Shown here one piece after another: positions 1 to 7,928 of a DNA stretch of 64,000 bases. Made by a program: the position numbers and the translations under genes. Each line of letters starts with the position of its first letter. Position 1 is the first letter of the stretch. Location: contig NZ_QLYR01000002.1 in assembly GCF_003268275.1 (NCBI RefSeq), forward strand, positions 277,364-341,363. The letters are read 5' to 3'. The notes beneath the pieces are model-generated. The model was not told the origin of the DNA. It made no database searches and saw only the letters and a program-made list of their open reading frames with translations. Source of the DNA: Hydrogeniiclostridium mannosilyticum (GTDB taxonomy: Bacteria; Bacillota; Clostridia; Oscillospirales; Acutalibacteraceae).

Positions 1-523
1 TAAAGGCATCCATAAAGGCCAGGCCGCTGTCTCTGTCGAACCGGCTGCGGATGTGGTCCAGGGTCTGCTCGTCAAAATGCTTGATCAGCCAATAGAAATT
101 ATTTTTCATCTGTACATTGACGATGATATCGGCATACTTTTTAAAATCCACGGCCTGCATTTGCAGTACCTCCGAGCGCAGGGCCTGAATTTCCCGCAGG
201 GATTCCGTCAGGGCTTCTATTTTATCGCGGAGGGCGGCGGCCTGCTCTGCAAGTACCTCCGCTACCTCGTTGGGCGTGTCCAGGGGGATCAAGCGGTTTT
301 TGATGTCGCTCAATGAAAACCCCAGGTGCTTTAATGATAAAATCTGATGCAGCTTGACCACATCCTTATCGGTGTAAAGCCGGCGTCCGCCCTCGCTTTC
401 CGCCGACGGGGAGAACAGCCCTTCGCGGTCATAATACTGTAGGGTGCGCACGGTAACCCCCATCTTTTTCGCAACTTCGCCCACCGTCATATAGCCCTGT
501 GGGATTGCCTTGCTTTTCTCCAT
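1..523 (-). CDS. MerR-family transcriptional regulator (C-terminus outside window)
   Basis: About 174 codons are visible; the gene runs off the left edge. The start ATG at 521-523 follows an AAGGAGG site with good spacing. The N-terminus shows the MerR winged-helix signature (YMTVGEVAKKMGVTVRTLQYY, then DREGLFSP...GGRRLYTDKDVVKLHQI), followed by a long heptad-like helix (residues ~85-115) expected for the dimerisation coiled coil. The following residues (KKYADIIVNVQMKNNFYWLIKHF) begin an effector-binding domain that resembles the TipA/Mta-like helical domain, but too little is present to be sure. The gene has its own promoter with a 19-bp spacer, so it is probably an autoregulated activator whose target may lie beyond the window. 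Family certain, ligand unknown. Confidence 0.85.
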   Translation of the reverse strand, partial: MEKSKAIPQGYMTVGEVAKKMGVTVRTLQYYDREGLFSPSAESEGGRRLYTDKDVVKLHQILSLKHLGFSLSDIKNRLIPLDTPNEVAEVLAEQAAALRDKIEALTESLREIQALRSEVLQMQAVDFKKYADIIVNVQMKNNFYWLIKHFDEQTLDHIRSRFDRDSGLAFMDAF

Positions 524-545
524 TTGCTCTCGCCTCCTTGATTCT

Positions 546-576
546 AGTATAGCGCATGACCTTACGTCACATGCAA
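546..576 (-). promoter_or_regulatory. MerR-type promoter/operator with 19-bp spacer
   Basis: On the minus strand -35 TTGCAT (571-576) and -10 TATACT (546-551) are separated by 19 bp, the over-long spacing typical of promoters that MerR proteins untwist. The spacer holds dyads GCATG/CATGC (554-558/570-574) and TGAC/GTCA (557-560/566-569). It sits 23 bp upstream of the MerR start at 523, suggesting autoregulation. Confidence 0.65.
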
Positions 577-644
577 GCCCTGTTTTCAGCTTTTATTTTT
601 GGAGAGGGGGCAGGAGCAAAAGCCTGAAATTACCGAATAAGACA

Positions 645-678
645 AAAATCCCGCCGGAGAATTTTCCAGCGGGATTTT
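645..678 (-). terminator. Intrinsic terminator after spoIIE
   Basis: Inverted repeat AAAATCCCGC (645-654) / GCGGGATTTT (669-678), read on the minus strand into a T tract. It lies downstream of the spoIIE stop codon. Confidence 0.75.
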
Positions 679-808
679 AGCAGCCTGGGGACGGCGTCCC
701 AAAACAAGGGGATGGGCCGGCCCGCGGGCGGTTCTGCGAATATGCTGCAAAAAGGGCCTTTTGCAGCATGCCAAGAAAGCTTTGGATCTATCTTGAAAGA
801 GCTTGTAA

Positions 809-3181
809 TCAAGGAGAGGACCGCTCTCGGAGCGGCTCAATCGCGGCGACCAGCACGGTAATATCGTCGTCGTGGCCGTCATCCCGGCGAGAGATTGCGC
901 CGCCCACCAGTTCCTCCGCCAGCTCCTGCGGCAGCTGGCCCTGGAATTGGTCGACGGCATCGATTACCCAGTCCTCCCCCGCCGCCAGGGCGCCGTCGCT
1001 CATCAGTACCAGCAGGCCCTCGCCATCCACTGTGGCGGAGCTTTTTGAGAAGTGCGTCTCGTTGAGAATGCCAATAGGCAGCGAGGGTGTGTCAATGACG
1101 GAGGTGTGCCCGTTGGTGCGCAGCACGGAAAGCGGCGACCCGGCCTTGTAAAATTCGATTGTGCCTTGGAAGAGGTCGATGAGCGCGAGGTCGAGAGTGG
1201 CCAAGGATTCGTCTCCCGCCTTTACCAGCAGCGCGGAATTGACAATTTTTAAGCAGGCGTCCGCGCCGATGCCGGTTTGCAGCAGCCTGGCGGTCAACCC
1301 GCCTGCCATCGCGGCATCCACGGCGGCCCGACCGCCGTTGCCCATGCCGTCGCTGATGAGGGCGATCTGGCGCCCGGAGCCGTCCGAAAAGCACTCGCAG
1401 CTGTCGCCGCAGAGCTTGCCGTTGCCGCAGATATGCTGGGCATAGCCGGTGCGGATGCGGAATGCGGGGCGTTCCGCCATGGCAAGGCGGTAATTGCCGC
1501 GTGCCGCAGTCAGAACCGGCAGGTCAAAGGTCCTTCCGCAGGCGCGGGAGGCTTCCTTGGCGACAAAGGGCCGGTCGAGCAGGCCTTTTTCCTGCGGGGT
1601 GAGCTCGGCTTCCACCCGCAGCCGTCCAAAGGAGTCGATGCAGCAGTTGACATGAAGCGGGTTGATTTGCAGGGTGCGCAGAATCTCCGTGATTTTTTGC
1701 GCGGAAATCGTATCAATACGTTCAAATAATTCTAAATCGCCCGACAGGTCCTCCAATATGCGGCTCGCCATGCCGAACTGTTCGGCAGCCAGCGCGCGGA
1801 TCTGGCTCACGCGCCGTTCCGCGGCCTCCCGCGCGGAAAATTCAAGATAATGGCGGCTGATGCTCTCGCTGACCTGGTTCATCCGGCTACAATGGGTGGA
1901 GAACGCTTCTGGAAAATCGCCGTGCAGTACGTACCCCTTTTCTTTCAGGGCGGGGCTGAGAGACAGCAGGCGTTCCATATTTTCATGGTAATTTTTGTCC
2001 CAGCAGTAAAGCTTCAGGCCGCATCCGGAGCAGACCTCACGAATGGTTTTCTCATAGACGACGCCCACGTCCTGCATGCAGGCAAGCTCAAGCTTTTTGG
2101 AGACCTCCTCCACCGCATCAGAGACGCCGTCAAGCGCCTTGGCGGCGTAGTCCAGCCGGCGGACAATTGCGCCGCGGAGCTCTTCACTTCGGTCGGAGGC
2201 CTTGCTCTCAGAGAAAAGTGCCGCTAGCCCGGCGCCAAATTTTGAGGGAAGCGCCAAATAGAGCACGGTGGCGATGGCGACCTCATAAAGCCCGGTGGTT
2301 ACCGCCGCCCCGCCGCCGACTTGGAGAGAGGCAATTGCGTTTGCCAGCACAAAAGCCGCGGCGGCCGCCAGGCGGCCCACCGGGGAGAAAATGCCTGCGA
2401 CCAGGCCGCCCAGCGCATAGGCGCCGGAAATGTAGCTCAGCCCCGTGGTAGCCATGCCGAAGGCCGCGCCGGAGGCGATGCCCGCAACGGCCCCGCCCGC
2501 CGGCCCGCCGTAGCGAGATGCGTAAAGGACTGCCAGCACGGCGGCGATGTGCCCCAGGGAAATCCCCGCGACAGAGAGCTCTGAGAGAGCGATTAAGAGG
2601 ATGCCCAGGCTGATGAGCAGGCAGGAGGACTCTTGAATATTCAGCGGGGAGGAGCGCCGCCTCCCACGGAGCGTGCTCACCGTGCGTGAGAAAAAGTAAG
2701 CGGCGCCGGCGGATAAAAACGCCTCGGCAACAAAAAGCGCCGTGGTCCCGCCGGGGGAACCGTTTACAAAGGCGACGGCAAGCGCGGTTGTCAGCGCTGG
2801 AAGCCCTGCGGCCAGCGGGGCAAACGCCGGGTGGGCGCGCAGCTTCAGCAGGTCGCTGAGCGTCCAGCGGATTGCCGCGCAGGCCAGCACCGCGGCGATA
2901 TAGTGGATGGGTACGGCGGCGTTTCCCGGCATCAGGTAGCCGGTAATCCCGCCGAGAACGGCGGCCCACATAGAGGAATAGGGGGCGGCGGCGACTGCGG
3001 CGACCCCGAACGGCGCATAACGGGCAAAAACAATTCCCCGGGCACACAGCAGGCCCAGCAGGCCGCAGATAATATGCGGGGCGATGCTGCCCGCGGCAGT
3101 GTGCGCCAGCCTGGAGAGGGTCCCCAGCACCCTGGAGGGGCCGCCCGCGGACACAGCGTGTTTCTCATTTGCCAGATTCAT
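809..3181 (-). CDS. spoIIE: Stage II sporulation protein E (SpoIIE)
   Basis: 790 aa, close to the usual SpoIIE length. The N-terminal ~330 residues are a run of hydrophobic membrane segments, followed by a central region with several Cys, and a C-terminal PP2C-type phosphatase domain: SDGMGNGG near residue 610, MSDGAL near 727 and the Asp-rich DDGHDDDITV near 770, the metal-binding aspartates of this family. In sporulating Firmicutes SpoIIE dephosphorylates the anti-sigma factor antagonist SpoIIAA at the polar septum and so activates sigma-F in the forespore; it also interacts with FtsZ. It is transcribed alone. A candidate Spo0A-type promoter with a 22-bp spacer lies about 95 bp upstream. 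Its presence implies that the organism, or its recent ancestor, makes endospores. Confidence 0.95.
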   Translation of the reverse strand: MNLANEKHAVSAGGPSRVLGTLSRLAHTAAGSIAPHIICGLLGLLCARGIVFARYAPFGVAAVAAAPYSSMWAAVLGGITGYLMPGNAAVPIHYIAAVLACAAIRWTLSDLLKLRAHPAFAPLAAGLPALTTALAVAFVNGSPGGTTALFVAEAFLSAGAAYFFSRTVSTLRGRRRSSPLNIQESSCLLISLGILLIALSELSVAGISLGHIAAVLAVLYASRYGGPAGGAVAGIASGAAFGMATTGLSYISGAYALGGLVAGIFSPVGRLAAAAAFVLANAIASLQVGGGAAVTTGLYEVAIATVLYLALPSKFGAGLAALFSESKASDRSEELRGAIVRRLDYAAKALDGVSDAVEEVSKKLELACMQDVGVVYEKTIREVCSGCGLKLYCWDKNYHENMERLLSLSPALKEKGYVLHGDFPEAFSTHCSRMNQVSESISRHYLEFSAREAAERRVSQIRALAAEQFGMASRILEDLSGDLELFERIDTISAQKITEILRTLQINPLHVNCCIDSFGRLRVEAELTPQEKGLLDRPFVAKEASRACGRTFDLPVLTAARGNYRLAMAERPAFRIRTGYAQHICGNGKLCGDSCECFSDGSGRQIALISDGMGNGGRAAVDAAMAGGLTARLLQTGIGADACLKIVNSALLVKAGDESLATLDLALIDLFQGTIEFYKAGSPLSVLRTNGHTSVIDTPSLPIGILNETHFSKSSATVDGEGLLVLMSDGALAAGEDWVIDAVDQFQGQLPQELAEELVGGAISRRDDGHDDDITVLVAAIEPLRERSSP

Positions 3182-3276
3182 TGCAACACCTCATTTTAGA
3201 CGGGCTTTCCAACAGATTATAATTGTGTGCTTAAAGAATGGATTTGGTGTCATATTACCCGCCCTTGGTGCATATT

Positions 3277-3310
3277 ATTATACCTTCATGCAAACGGGGG
3301 CCATTGTCAA
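3277..3310 (-). promoter_or_regulatory. Candidate Spo0A-dependent spoIIE promoter (22-bp spacer)
   Basis: Minus strand TTGACA (3305-3310) and TATAAT (3277-3282) are both perfect but 22 bp apart. Known B. subtilis spoIIE and spoIIG promoters have this odd 21-22 bp spacing and need Spo0A~P. TGTCAAA on the plus strand (3305-3311), overlapping the -35, differs at one base from the TGTCGAA 0A box. A second minus-strand TATAAT (3216-3221) lies nearer the gene without a clear -35. The rest of 3182-3582 shows no gene. Confidence 0.6.
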
Positions 3311-3582
3311 AACCTCGTGTACCTTTATGCGCTTATTTGTAAGGCCCGCGGGAAAAGGAGCTCCCCGTGGCGGAAAAGTGAAAAACCGGCTGATAAGCTT
3401 CGTAAAGCGCCTTTTCCCCCCTTTTCCCGCAGGGGGCCGCCGCTGCCCGGCATGGAGGCGGCGGCAAAAAAGCCCAGCAGCCCGCATTGATTCCCGGCGC
3501 ACTTTATGTTAAAATAAAAATATTATTTGGAGCGTCTTGCAATCTATCGAACCGTGACGATATAAAGGAGGATTTTAAAAAT

Positions 3583-4776
3583 ATGGAGTACCAATTTTCA
3601 GAGCGCGTGCAAAATTTAAAGCCGTCGGCGATTCGCGAAATTTTTAAATATGCGGCAGACCCCGAGGTTATCTCCCTTTCAGCGGGAAACCCCTCGCCAG
3701 AGGCGTTCCCGGTCCGGGAGCTTGCCGAGGTGTCAAATGATATTCTGACGAACCGCCCCATCGATGCGCTGCAGTACAGCGTTACGGAGGGCTATGTGCC
3801 GCTGCGGGACTTCTTGCGGGATTATATGAAAAAGACCCACCATATCGGCCGCGATTTTGACGATGTTTTAATTACAACCGGTGCGCAGCAGGTGATGGAC
3901 CTGACGACAAAATCGCTGTGCAATGAGGGGGATGTGGTGCTCTGCGAAGCGCCAAGCTTCATTGGCTCGCTTAACACCTTCCGCTCCTTTAAGGTCCGCT
4001 TGCGCGGAGTCCGCATGGAGGAGGACGGCATGGATCTTGAGGCGCTGGAGACCGCGCTGCGGGAAGAGCCGGCGGTAAAGTTCATTTATACCATCCCCAA
4101 TTTCCAAAACCCCACCGGCATTACCATGAGCTGGGAAAAACGCAAGGCGGTTTATGCGCTGGCGAAAAAATACGGCGTCATGATCCTGGAGGATAACCCC
4201 TACGGGGACCTGCGCTTCAGCGGTGAGCATATACCGGCAATTAAGAGCCTGGATGAGGATGGGCTCGTGCTCTACAGCGGCAGCTTCAGCAAGGTTATTG
4301 CCCCCGGCCTGCGCGTGGGGTACGCCGTGGCGCCCAAGGCGGTTATGCAAAAGATGGTCGTCTGCAAGCAGGGCGAGGATGTGCACACCAATATCTGGAG
4401 CCAGATGGTGTGCGACGGTTTTCTGCGCCGTTATGATTTTGACGCGCATCTGGCCCGCCTGCGCGATATTTACCGGGAAAAATCGGCTTATACCATGGAC
4501 CTGCTCGACAAGCACCTAGCGCCCTATATTACCTACCATCCAATTGACGGCGGCCTGTTCCTCTGGTGCACGCTGCCGGCCGGCGTGGACATGCCGGCGT
4601 TTTGCAAGCAGGCGGTGCTGCGTAAGGTCTGCGTTGTGCCGGGGAATGCTTTTCTCACCGATGAGGCCGAGCCCTGCCAGAGCTTCCGCATCAACTATTC
4701 CACACCCACGGACGAGCAGCTTGCAAAGGGCATCCAAATTCTGGGCGGCCTGATTCGTGAGATCGTAGAGAAATAA
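3583..4776 (+). CDS. PLP-dependent class I/II aminotransferase (LysN/ARO8-like)
   Basis: 397 aa from the ATG at 3583, chosen because AAAGGAGG lies just upstream and the family begins with a similar MxYxFSxRVxxLxPSAIREI stretch; an upstream in-frame start would add a non-conserved tail. Features of fold-type I aminotransferases: VISLSAGNPSPEAFP, YSVTEGYVPLRDFL, TIPNFQNPTG (substrate/PLP binding), LEDNPYGDLRF (PLP-ring Asp/Tyr) and SGSFSKVIAPGLRVGY with the Schiff-base lysine near residue 235. The subfamily includes 2-aminoadipate, aromatic and branched-chain transaminases and the catalytic half of MocR regulators; the HTH half is absent. Substrate cannot be read from the sequence. Monocistronic. 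Confidence 0.88.
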   Translation: MEYQFSERVQNLKPSAIREIFKYAADPEVISLSAGNPSPEAFPVRELAEVSNDILTNRPIDALQYSVTEGYVPLRDFLRDYMKKTHHIGRDFDDVLITTGAQQVMDLTTKSLCNEGDVVLCEAPSFIGSLNTFRSFKVRLRGVRMEEDGMDLEALETALREEPAVKFIYTIPNFQNPTGITMSWEKRKAVYALAKKYGVMILEDNPYGDLRFSGEHIPAIKSLDEDGLVLYSGSFSKVIAPGLRVGYAVAPKAVMQKMVVCKQGEDVHTNIWSQMVCDGFLRRYDFDAHLARLRDIYREKSAYTMDLLDKHLAPYITYHPIDGGLFLWCTLPAGVDMPAFCKQAVLRKVCVVPGNAFLTDEAEPCQSFRINYSTPTDEQLAKGIQILGGLIREIVEK

Positions 4777-4809
4777 AGCAGGTCCGGCGGCGGGGCCTTG
4801 CCGTGCTTC

Positions 4810-4838
4810 TTGACAAGGAGCGGCAAGGGGCCTATAAT
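4810..4838 (+). promoter_or_regulatory. Sigma-A promoter of the trpS T-box transcript
   Basis: Perfect TTGACA (4810-4815), 17-bp spacer, perfect TATAAT (4833-4838), immediately upstream of the T-box leader. Confidence 0.9.
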
Positions 4839-4845
4839 AAATACC

Positions 4846-5192
4846 AATAAAGCTGTTTTGGCAGTTCAAAAGTGCTGCTCTGCGCAAAACATAGATAGGT
4901 TGAAACCGATGAACGGAAGAAGTAAGTTTGCTTTATCCCTTTAGCGAGCCGCGGACGGTGAAAGCGCGGCGGGGGCGGCAGGCCGAATGGGTCCGCGAGG
5001 GCGGGAAACAACCGGCCCGGGGCTCAGGCTCCGGCCGCAGTATTTTCCGACGGGAGCTTCACCCGTTATCCTGGAAGTGCAGGGGTTCCCTGCAGAGCGA
5101 GCGGGCGTCATCGCCAAGCCGGGTGGTACCGCAGGATTGATTGTAATGAAGGTCAAGCTTCCTGTCCCAGTTTAAGGGGACAGGAAGCTTTT
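4846..5192 (+). promoter_or_regulatory. T-box leader (tRNA-Trp sensing) of trpS
   Basis: The ~345-nt leader between the promoter and trpS has T-box hallmarks: Stem I elements near 4900-5020, the conserved T-box core GGGTGGTACCGC (5121-5132), and an intrinsic terminator with arms AAGCTTCCTGTCCC (5155-5168) and the complementary GGGACAGGAAGCTT, ending in T5. A candidate specifier TGG (4988-4990, after GAA) is the tryptophan codon and agrees with the downstream gene. Family knowledge: uncharged cognate tRNA pairs with specifier and T-box bulge and stabilises the antiterminator. Confidence 0.9.
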
Positions 5193-5285
5193 TCTATGGC
5201 GTTCCTTGAAAAACAGGCGGCCCCGGCGCGCCGTGTTTATAAAAGGTTGCCAGTACCTTTTGGCGATTTAAATGGAAAGGAAGTT

Positions 5286-6302
5286 ATGAGGATGGAAAAC
5301 ACAGCTGCCGAAAAAAAGACGGTCTTTAGCGCGATTCAGCCCAGCGGAAGCATTACGCTCGGCAATTTTCTGGGCGCCTGGAGGGGCTGCGCCGCCATGC
5401 AGGATGAATACCGCTGCATTTACGCGCTTGCGGATCTGCACACCATAACCGTTCGCCAGGAACCGGCTAAATTCCGCAAAAATACGCTGGAGGCCTATGC
5501 CCTGCTGCTGGCCTTTGGCATCGATGTGGAAAAAAGTCTGTTCTTTATTCAGAGCCAGGTGCCGGCGCATGCGCAGCTGGCCTGGGTACTGAATTGCTAC
5601 ACGCAGTTCGGCGAGCTCTCGCGCATGACGCAGTTTAAGGATAAGTCCGCCAAACATGCGGACAACATCAATGCGGGCTTATTCACCTACCCCAGCCTGA
5701 TGGCAGCTGATATCCTGCTTTACCAGGCGGATCTGGTGCCGGTGGGCATTGACCAGAAGCAGCATATCGAGCTTGCGCGCAATATCGCGGAGCGCTTCAA
5801 CGCCCTTTACAGTCCGACCTTCACGGTCCCGGAGGGGATGTTCCCAAAAACCGGCGCGAAAATTATGTCCCTGCAGGACCCCGCCAAGAAAATGAGCAAA
5901 TCGGATGACAATGCCAACGGCTGTGTCTACGTGCTGGACACGCCGGACGACATCATGCGTAAGTTCAAGCGCGCCGTTACGGACAGCGAGGCCCGCGTCC
6001 ACTATGCGGAGGGCAAGGATGGCATCAATAACCTGATGGGGATTTACGCCGTTCTGACGGGTAAAAGCTATGAAGAAATTGAGCGCGAATTTGAGGGGAA
6101 GGGCTATGGCGACTTCAAGGAGGCTGTGGGCCAGACCGTTGTAGAGGAGTTGGCGCCGATTCAGGAAAAATTCCGCCGGTTGATTGACAGCAAGGATTAT
6201 CTGGAGGCCTGCTACCGTGAAAATGCACAGAAGGCCACGGCGATCGCCCAGCGCACATTGAATAAGGTAATGAAAAAGGTTGGCTTTTTACAGGTCAAAT
6301 AA
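5286..6302 (+). CDS. trpS: Tryptophanyl-tRNA synthetase
   Basis: 338 aa from ATG 5286, which is preceded by GGAAAGGA; an upstream in-frame start would lie against the T-box terminator and adds residues foreign to TrpRS. Class I synthetase: the HIGH-type site reads SGSITLGNF in the first 25 residues and KMSKS is perfect (KKMSKSDDNANG, near residue 202). Other TrpRS blocks are present (AADILLYQADLVPVGIDQKQHIELARNIAERFN). It charges tRNA-Trp in the cytoplasm. Expression is evidently controlled by the T-box. An imperfect hairpin with a T-run (6319-6367) follows as terminator. Confidence 0.97.
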   Translation: MRMENTAAEKKTVFSAIQPSGSITLGNFLGAWRGCAAMQDEYRCIYALADLHTITVRQEPAKFRKNTLEAYALLLAFGIDVEKSLFFIQSQVPAHAQLAWVLNCYTQFGELSRMTQFKDKSAKHADNINAGLFTYPSLMAADILLYQADLVPVGIDQKQHIELARNIAERFNALYSPTFTVPEGMFPKTGAKIMSLQDPAKKMSKSDDNANGCVYVLDTPDDIMRKFKRAVTDSEARVHYAEGKDGINNLMGIYAVLTGKSYEEIEREFEGKGYGDFKEAVGQTVVEELAPIQEKFRRLIDSKDYLEACYRENAQKATAIAQRTLNKVMKKVGFLQVK

Positions 6303-6318
6303 GGGTCGCCGCGCAGTT

Positions 6319-6367
6319 AAAAAGGATGCCGCAGCTATGCTTTAAGCAGCTGTAGGCCTCCTTTTTT
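6319..6367 (+). terminator. Terminator after trpS
   Basis: Imperfect inverted repeat (AAAAGGATGCCGCAGCT against AGCTG...CCTCCTTTT) followed by T6. Confidence 0.6.
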
Positions 6368-6516
6368 ATTTATGAGCTGGGATAAGGAGGGACGGCTGTA
6401 ACAACCGGCTTCAAAAATAAGCGCTGGGGTTGGTGAAAGGGAAGCGGCATAGCCCTGGGCTGCGTAAGCTCCGGCGGCTGATATTATTTTATACAGCGTA
6501 AAAGCCATGCGGGGGA

Positions 6517-6545
6517 TTGATTTCATCCGGAAAATCCCCTATACT
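6517..6545 (+). promoter_or_regulatory. Promoter of the URO-D-family gene
   Basis: TTGATT (6517-6522), 17-bp spacer, TATACT (6540-6545). Its position excludes translation starts upstream of about 6550 for the next gene. The remaining 6368-6516 holds nothing I recognise. Confidence 0.65.
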
Positions 6546-6612
6546 GTTTTCAAGCTTGGCCGTGCGGCGGATCGCGTCTGCCGGCAGAGAGCAAGCAAGG
6601 GAGGGGAACATC

Positions 6613-7674
6613 TTGTCTTATCAAAATGCAATGGATGCGATTCAATTAAAGATGCCGGAAAAAATCCCGCGGACGGAGTACTCCGCTAGTGTGTATTGGG
6701 GCCTGATCCGGGCGGTCACCGGCATTCCTGTGGACAGCGGCAGCGGCGAGGCTGTCAAAAGACGGGCGATGATGGCCTTTGAGAAGGCCTGGGATTTTGG
6801 CTTTACCTGGTCGGTGCTCACCGGCGCGCCGGTGCTGGACCAATGCCGCACGCGGATGGGGCACGCCGTTTACGCGGAGGGCGGCACCGACTATGATACC
6901 CGCGTGGAATGCCCGTTTACAGAGGTGGGACAGGTACTGTCCTTTGACCCGTATGCGGTTTACGGGGAGCGGAACCGGGCGCTGTTGACACAGGAGTACG
7001 ACGCGCACTATGATATTCTGTGTGCAGAACACCCGGACCAGGTCAATATGACCGGTATCTATATTACCATGATTTCTGGCTTGCTGGAGATTTTCGGCTG
7101 GGAGATGCTGCTGGAGGGACTGGGAGAGGATTCCGATCGCTTCGGGGCGGTAGCAAACCGCTACGCGGACTGGATTCTCCAATATTTTGAGGCGTTGGCA
7201 GCCAGTAAATCCGAGGTCGTCATGATCCATGACGACATTGTCTGGACCTCGGGCCCCTTTGTCAACCCGCAGTGGTACCGCAAGTATGTATTCCCCAATT
7301 ATGAAAAGCTTTTTGAGCCCCTGCACCGGGCTGGGAAGAAGATTCTTTATACCTCGGACGGTACCTTTGACACCTTTGTAGATGATATTGCGGCCTGCGG
7401 CGTCAACGGCTTTGTCATGGAGCCTACCACGGATATGGCCTATATCGCGCGGAAATATGGGAAAACACACTGCTTTGTGGGCAATGCGGATTGTAGAATC
7501 CTGACCATGGGAACCAAGGAGGATATTCGCCGCGAGGTGGAGCGCTGTATGAATATTGGGCGCGATTGCCCGGGCTTCTTCCTGGCGGTGGGCAACCATA
7601 TTCCCGCTAACGTGCCGGTCGAGAACGCTATTTATTATAACCAATGCTATGAGGAGCTGGCCTGGCGCAATTAA
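6613..7674 (+). CDS. Uroporphyrinogen decarboxylase (URO-D) superfamily protein
   Basis: 353 aa from a TTG start at 6613, chosen because GGGAGGGG lies 7 nt upstream and the promoter at 6517-6545 rules out longer versions; ATG 6631 is an alternative. The sequence has the URO-D/MtaA-like TIM-barrel pattern (NMTGIYITMISGLLEIFGWEMLL, MIHDDIVWTSGPFVNPQWYRKYVFPNYEKL, GFVMEPTTDMAYIARKYG, NHIPANVPVENAIYY). The zinc-ligand HxC motif of methyltransferase members (MtaA/CmuA) is replaced by TSDG, and this is not a heme-pathway HemE in context, since no heme genes are nearby. Such proteins are common in carbohydrate-rich clostridial loci and mostly uncharacterised. Function unknown. Confidence 0.8.
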   Translation: MSYQNAMDAIQLKMPEKIPRTEYSASVYWGLIRAVTGIPVDSGSGEAVKRRAMMAFEKAWDFGFTWSVLTGAPVLDQCRTRMGHAVYAEGGTDYDTRVECPFTEVGQVLSFDPYAVYGERNRALLTQEYDAHYDILCAEHPDQVNMTGIYITMISGLLEIFGWEMLLEGLGEDSDRFGAVANRYADWILQYFEALAASKSEVVMIHDDIVWTSGPFVNPQWYRKYVFPNYEKLFEPLHRAGKKILYTSDGTFDTFVDDIAACGVNGFVMEPTTDMAYIARKYGKTHCFVGNADCRILTMGTKEDIRREVERCMNIGRDCPGFFLAVGNHIPANVPVENAIYYNQCYEELAWRN

Positions 7675-7879
7675 ACAGGAGAATAGATAAAAATGGATTG
7701 AAGAGGACTGGTTCTTTGAACGCATTAAGGGTGGCGGAAGATTACCGGCTGGGCCTGGGGGAGGGCGGCTGCTTGAGCTTTCACCTAAGCGCCAGCCCCT
7801 GTATACAGATTAGGCTGAAGGGAGGCTGCAAAGTCAAGTATACCGGAGCTGCCCGGTATGCTTTTGTTCAGCCATATCA

Positions 7880-7919
7880 AAAAAGGCGGGCGGAACCATT
7901 TGGTTCCGCCTGCCTTTTT
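7880..7919. terminator. Bidirectional terminator between URO-D gene and alr
   Basis: Near-perfect hairpin (AAAAAGGCGGGCGGAACC against GGTTCCGCCTGCCTTTTT) flanked by A and T runs, between convergent genes. No gene is apparent in 7675-7928. Confidence 0.85.
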
Positions 7920-7928
7920 GACTATTGC

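Noticed and set aside
6646-7725. Long minus-strand open frame opposite the URO-D-family gene
   Set aside because: It has no ribosome site or recognisable domain and is the antisense shadow of a well-supported gene.
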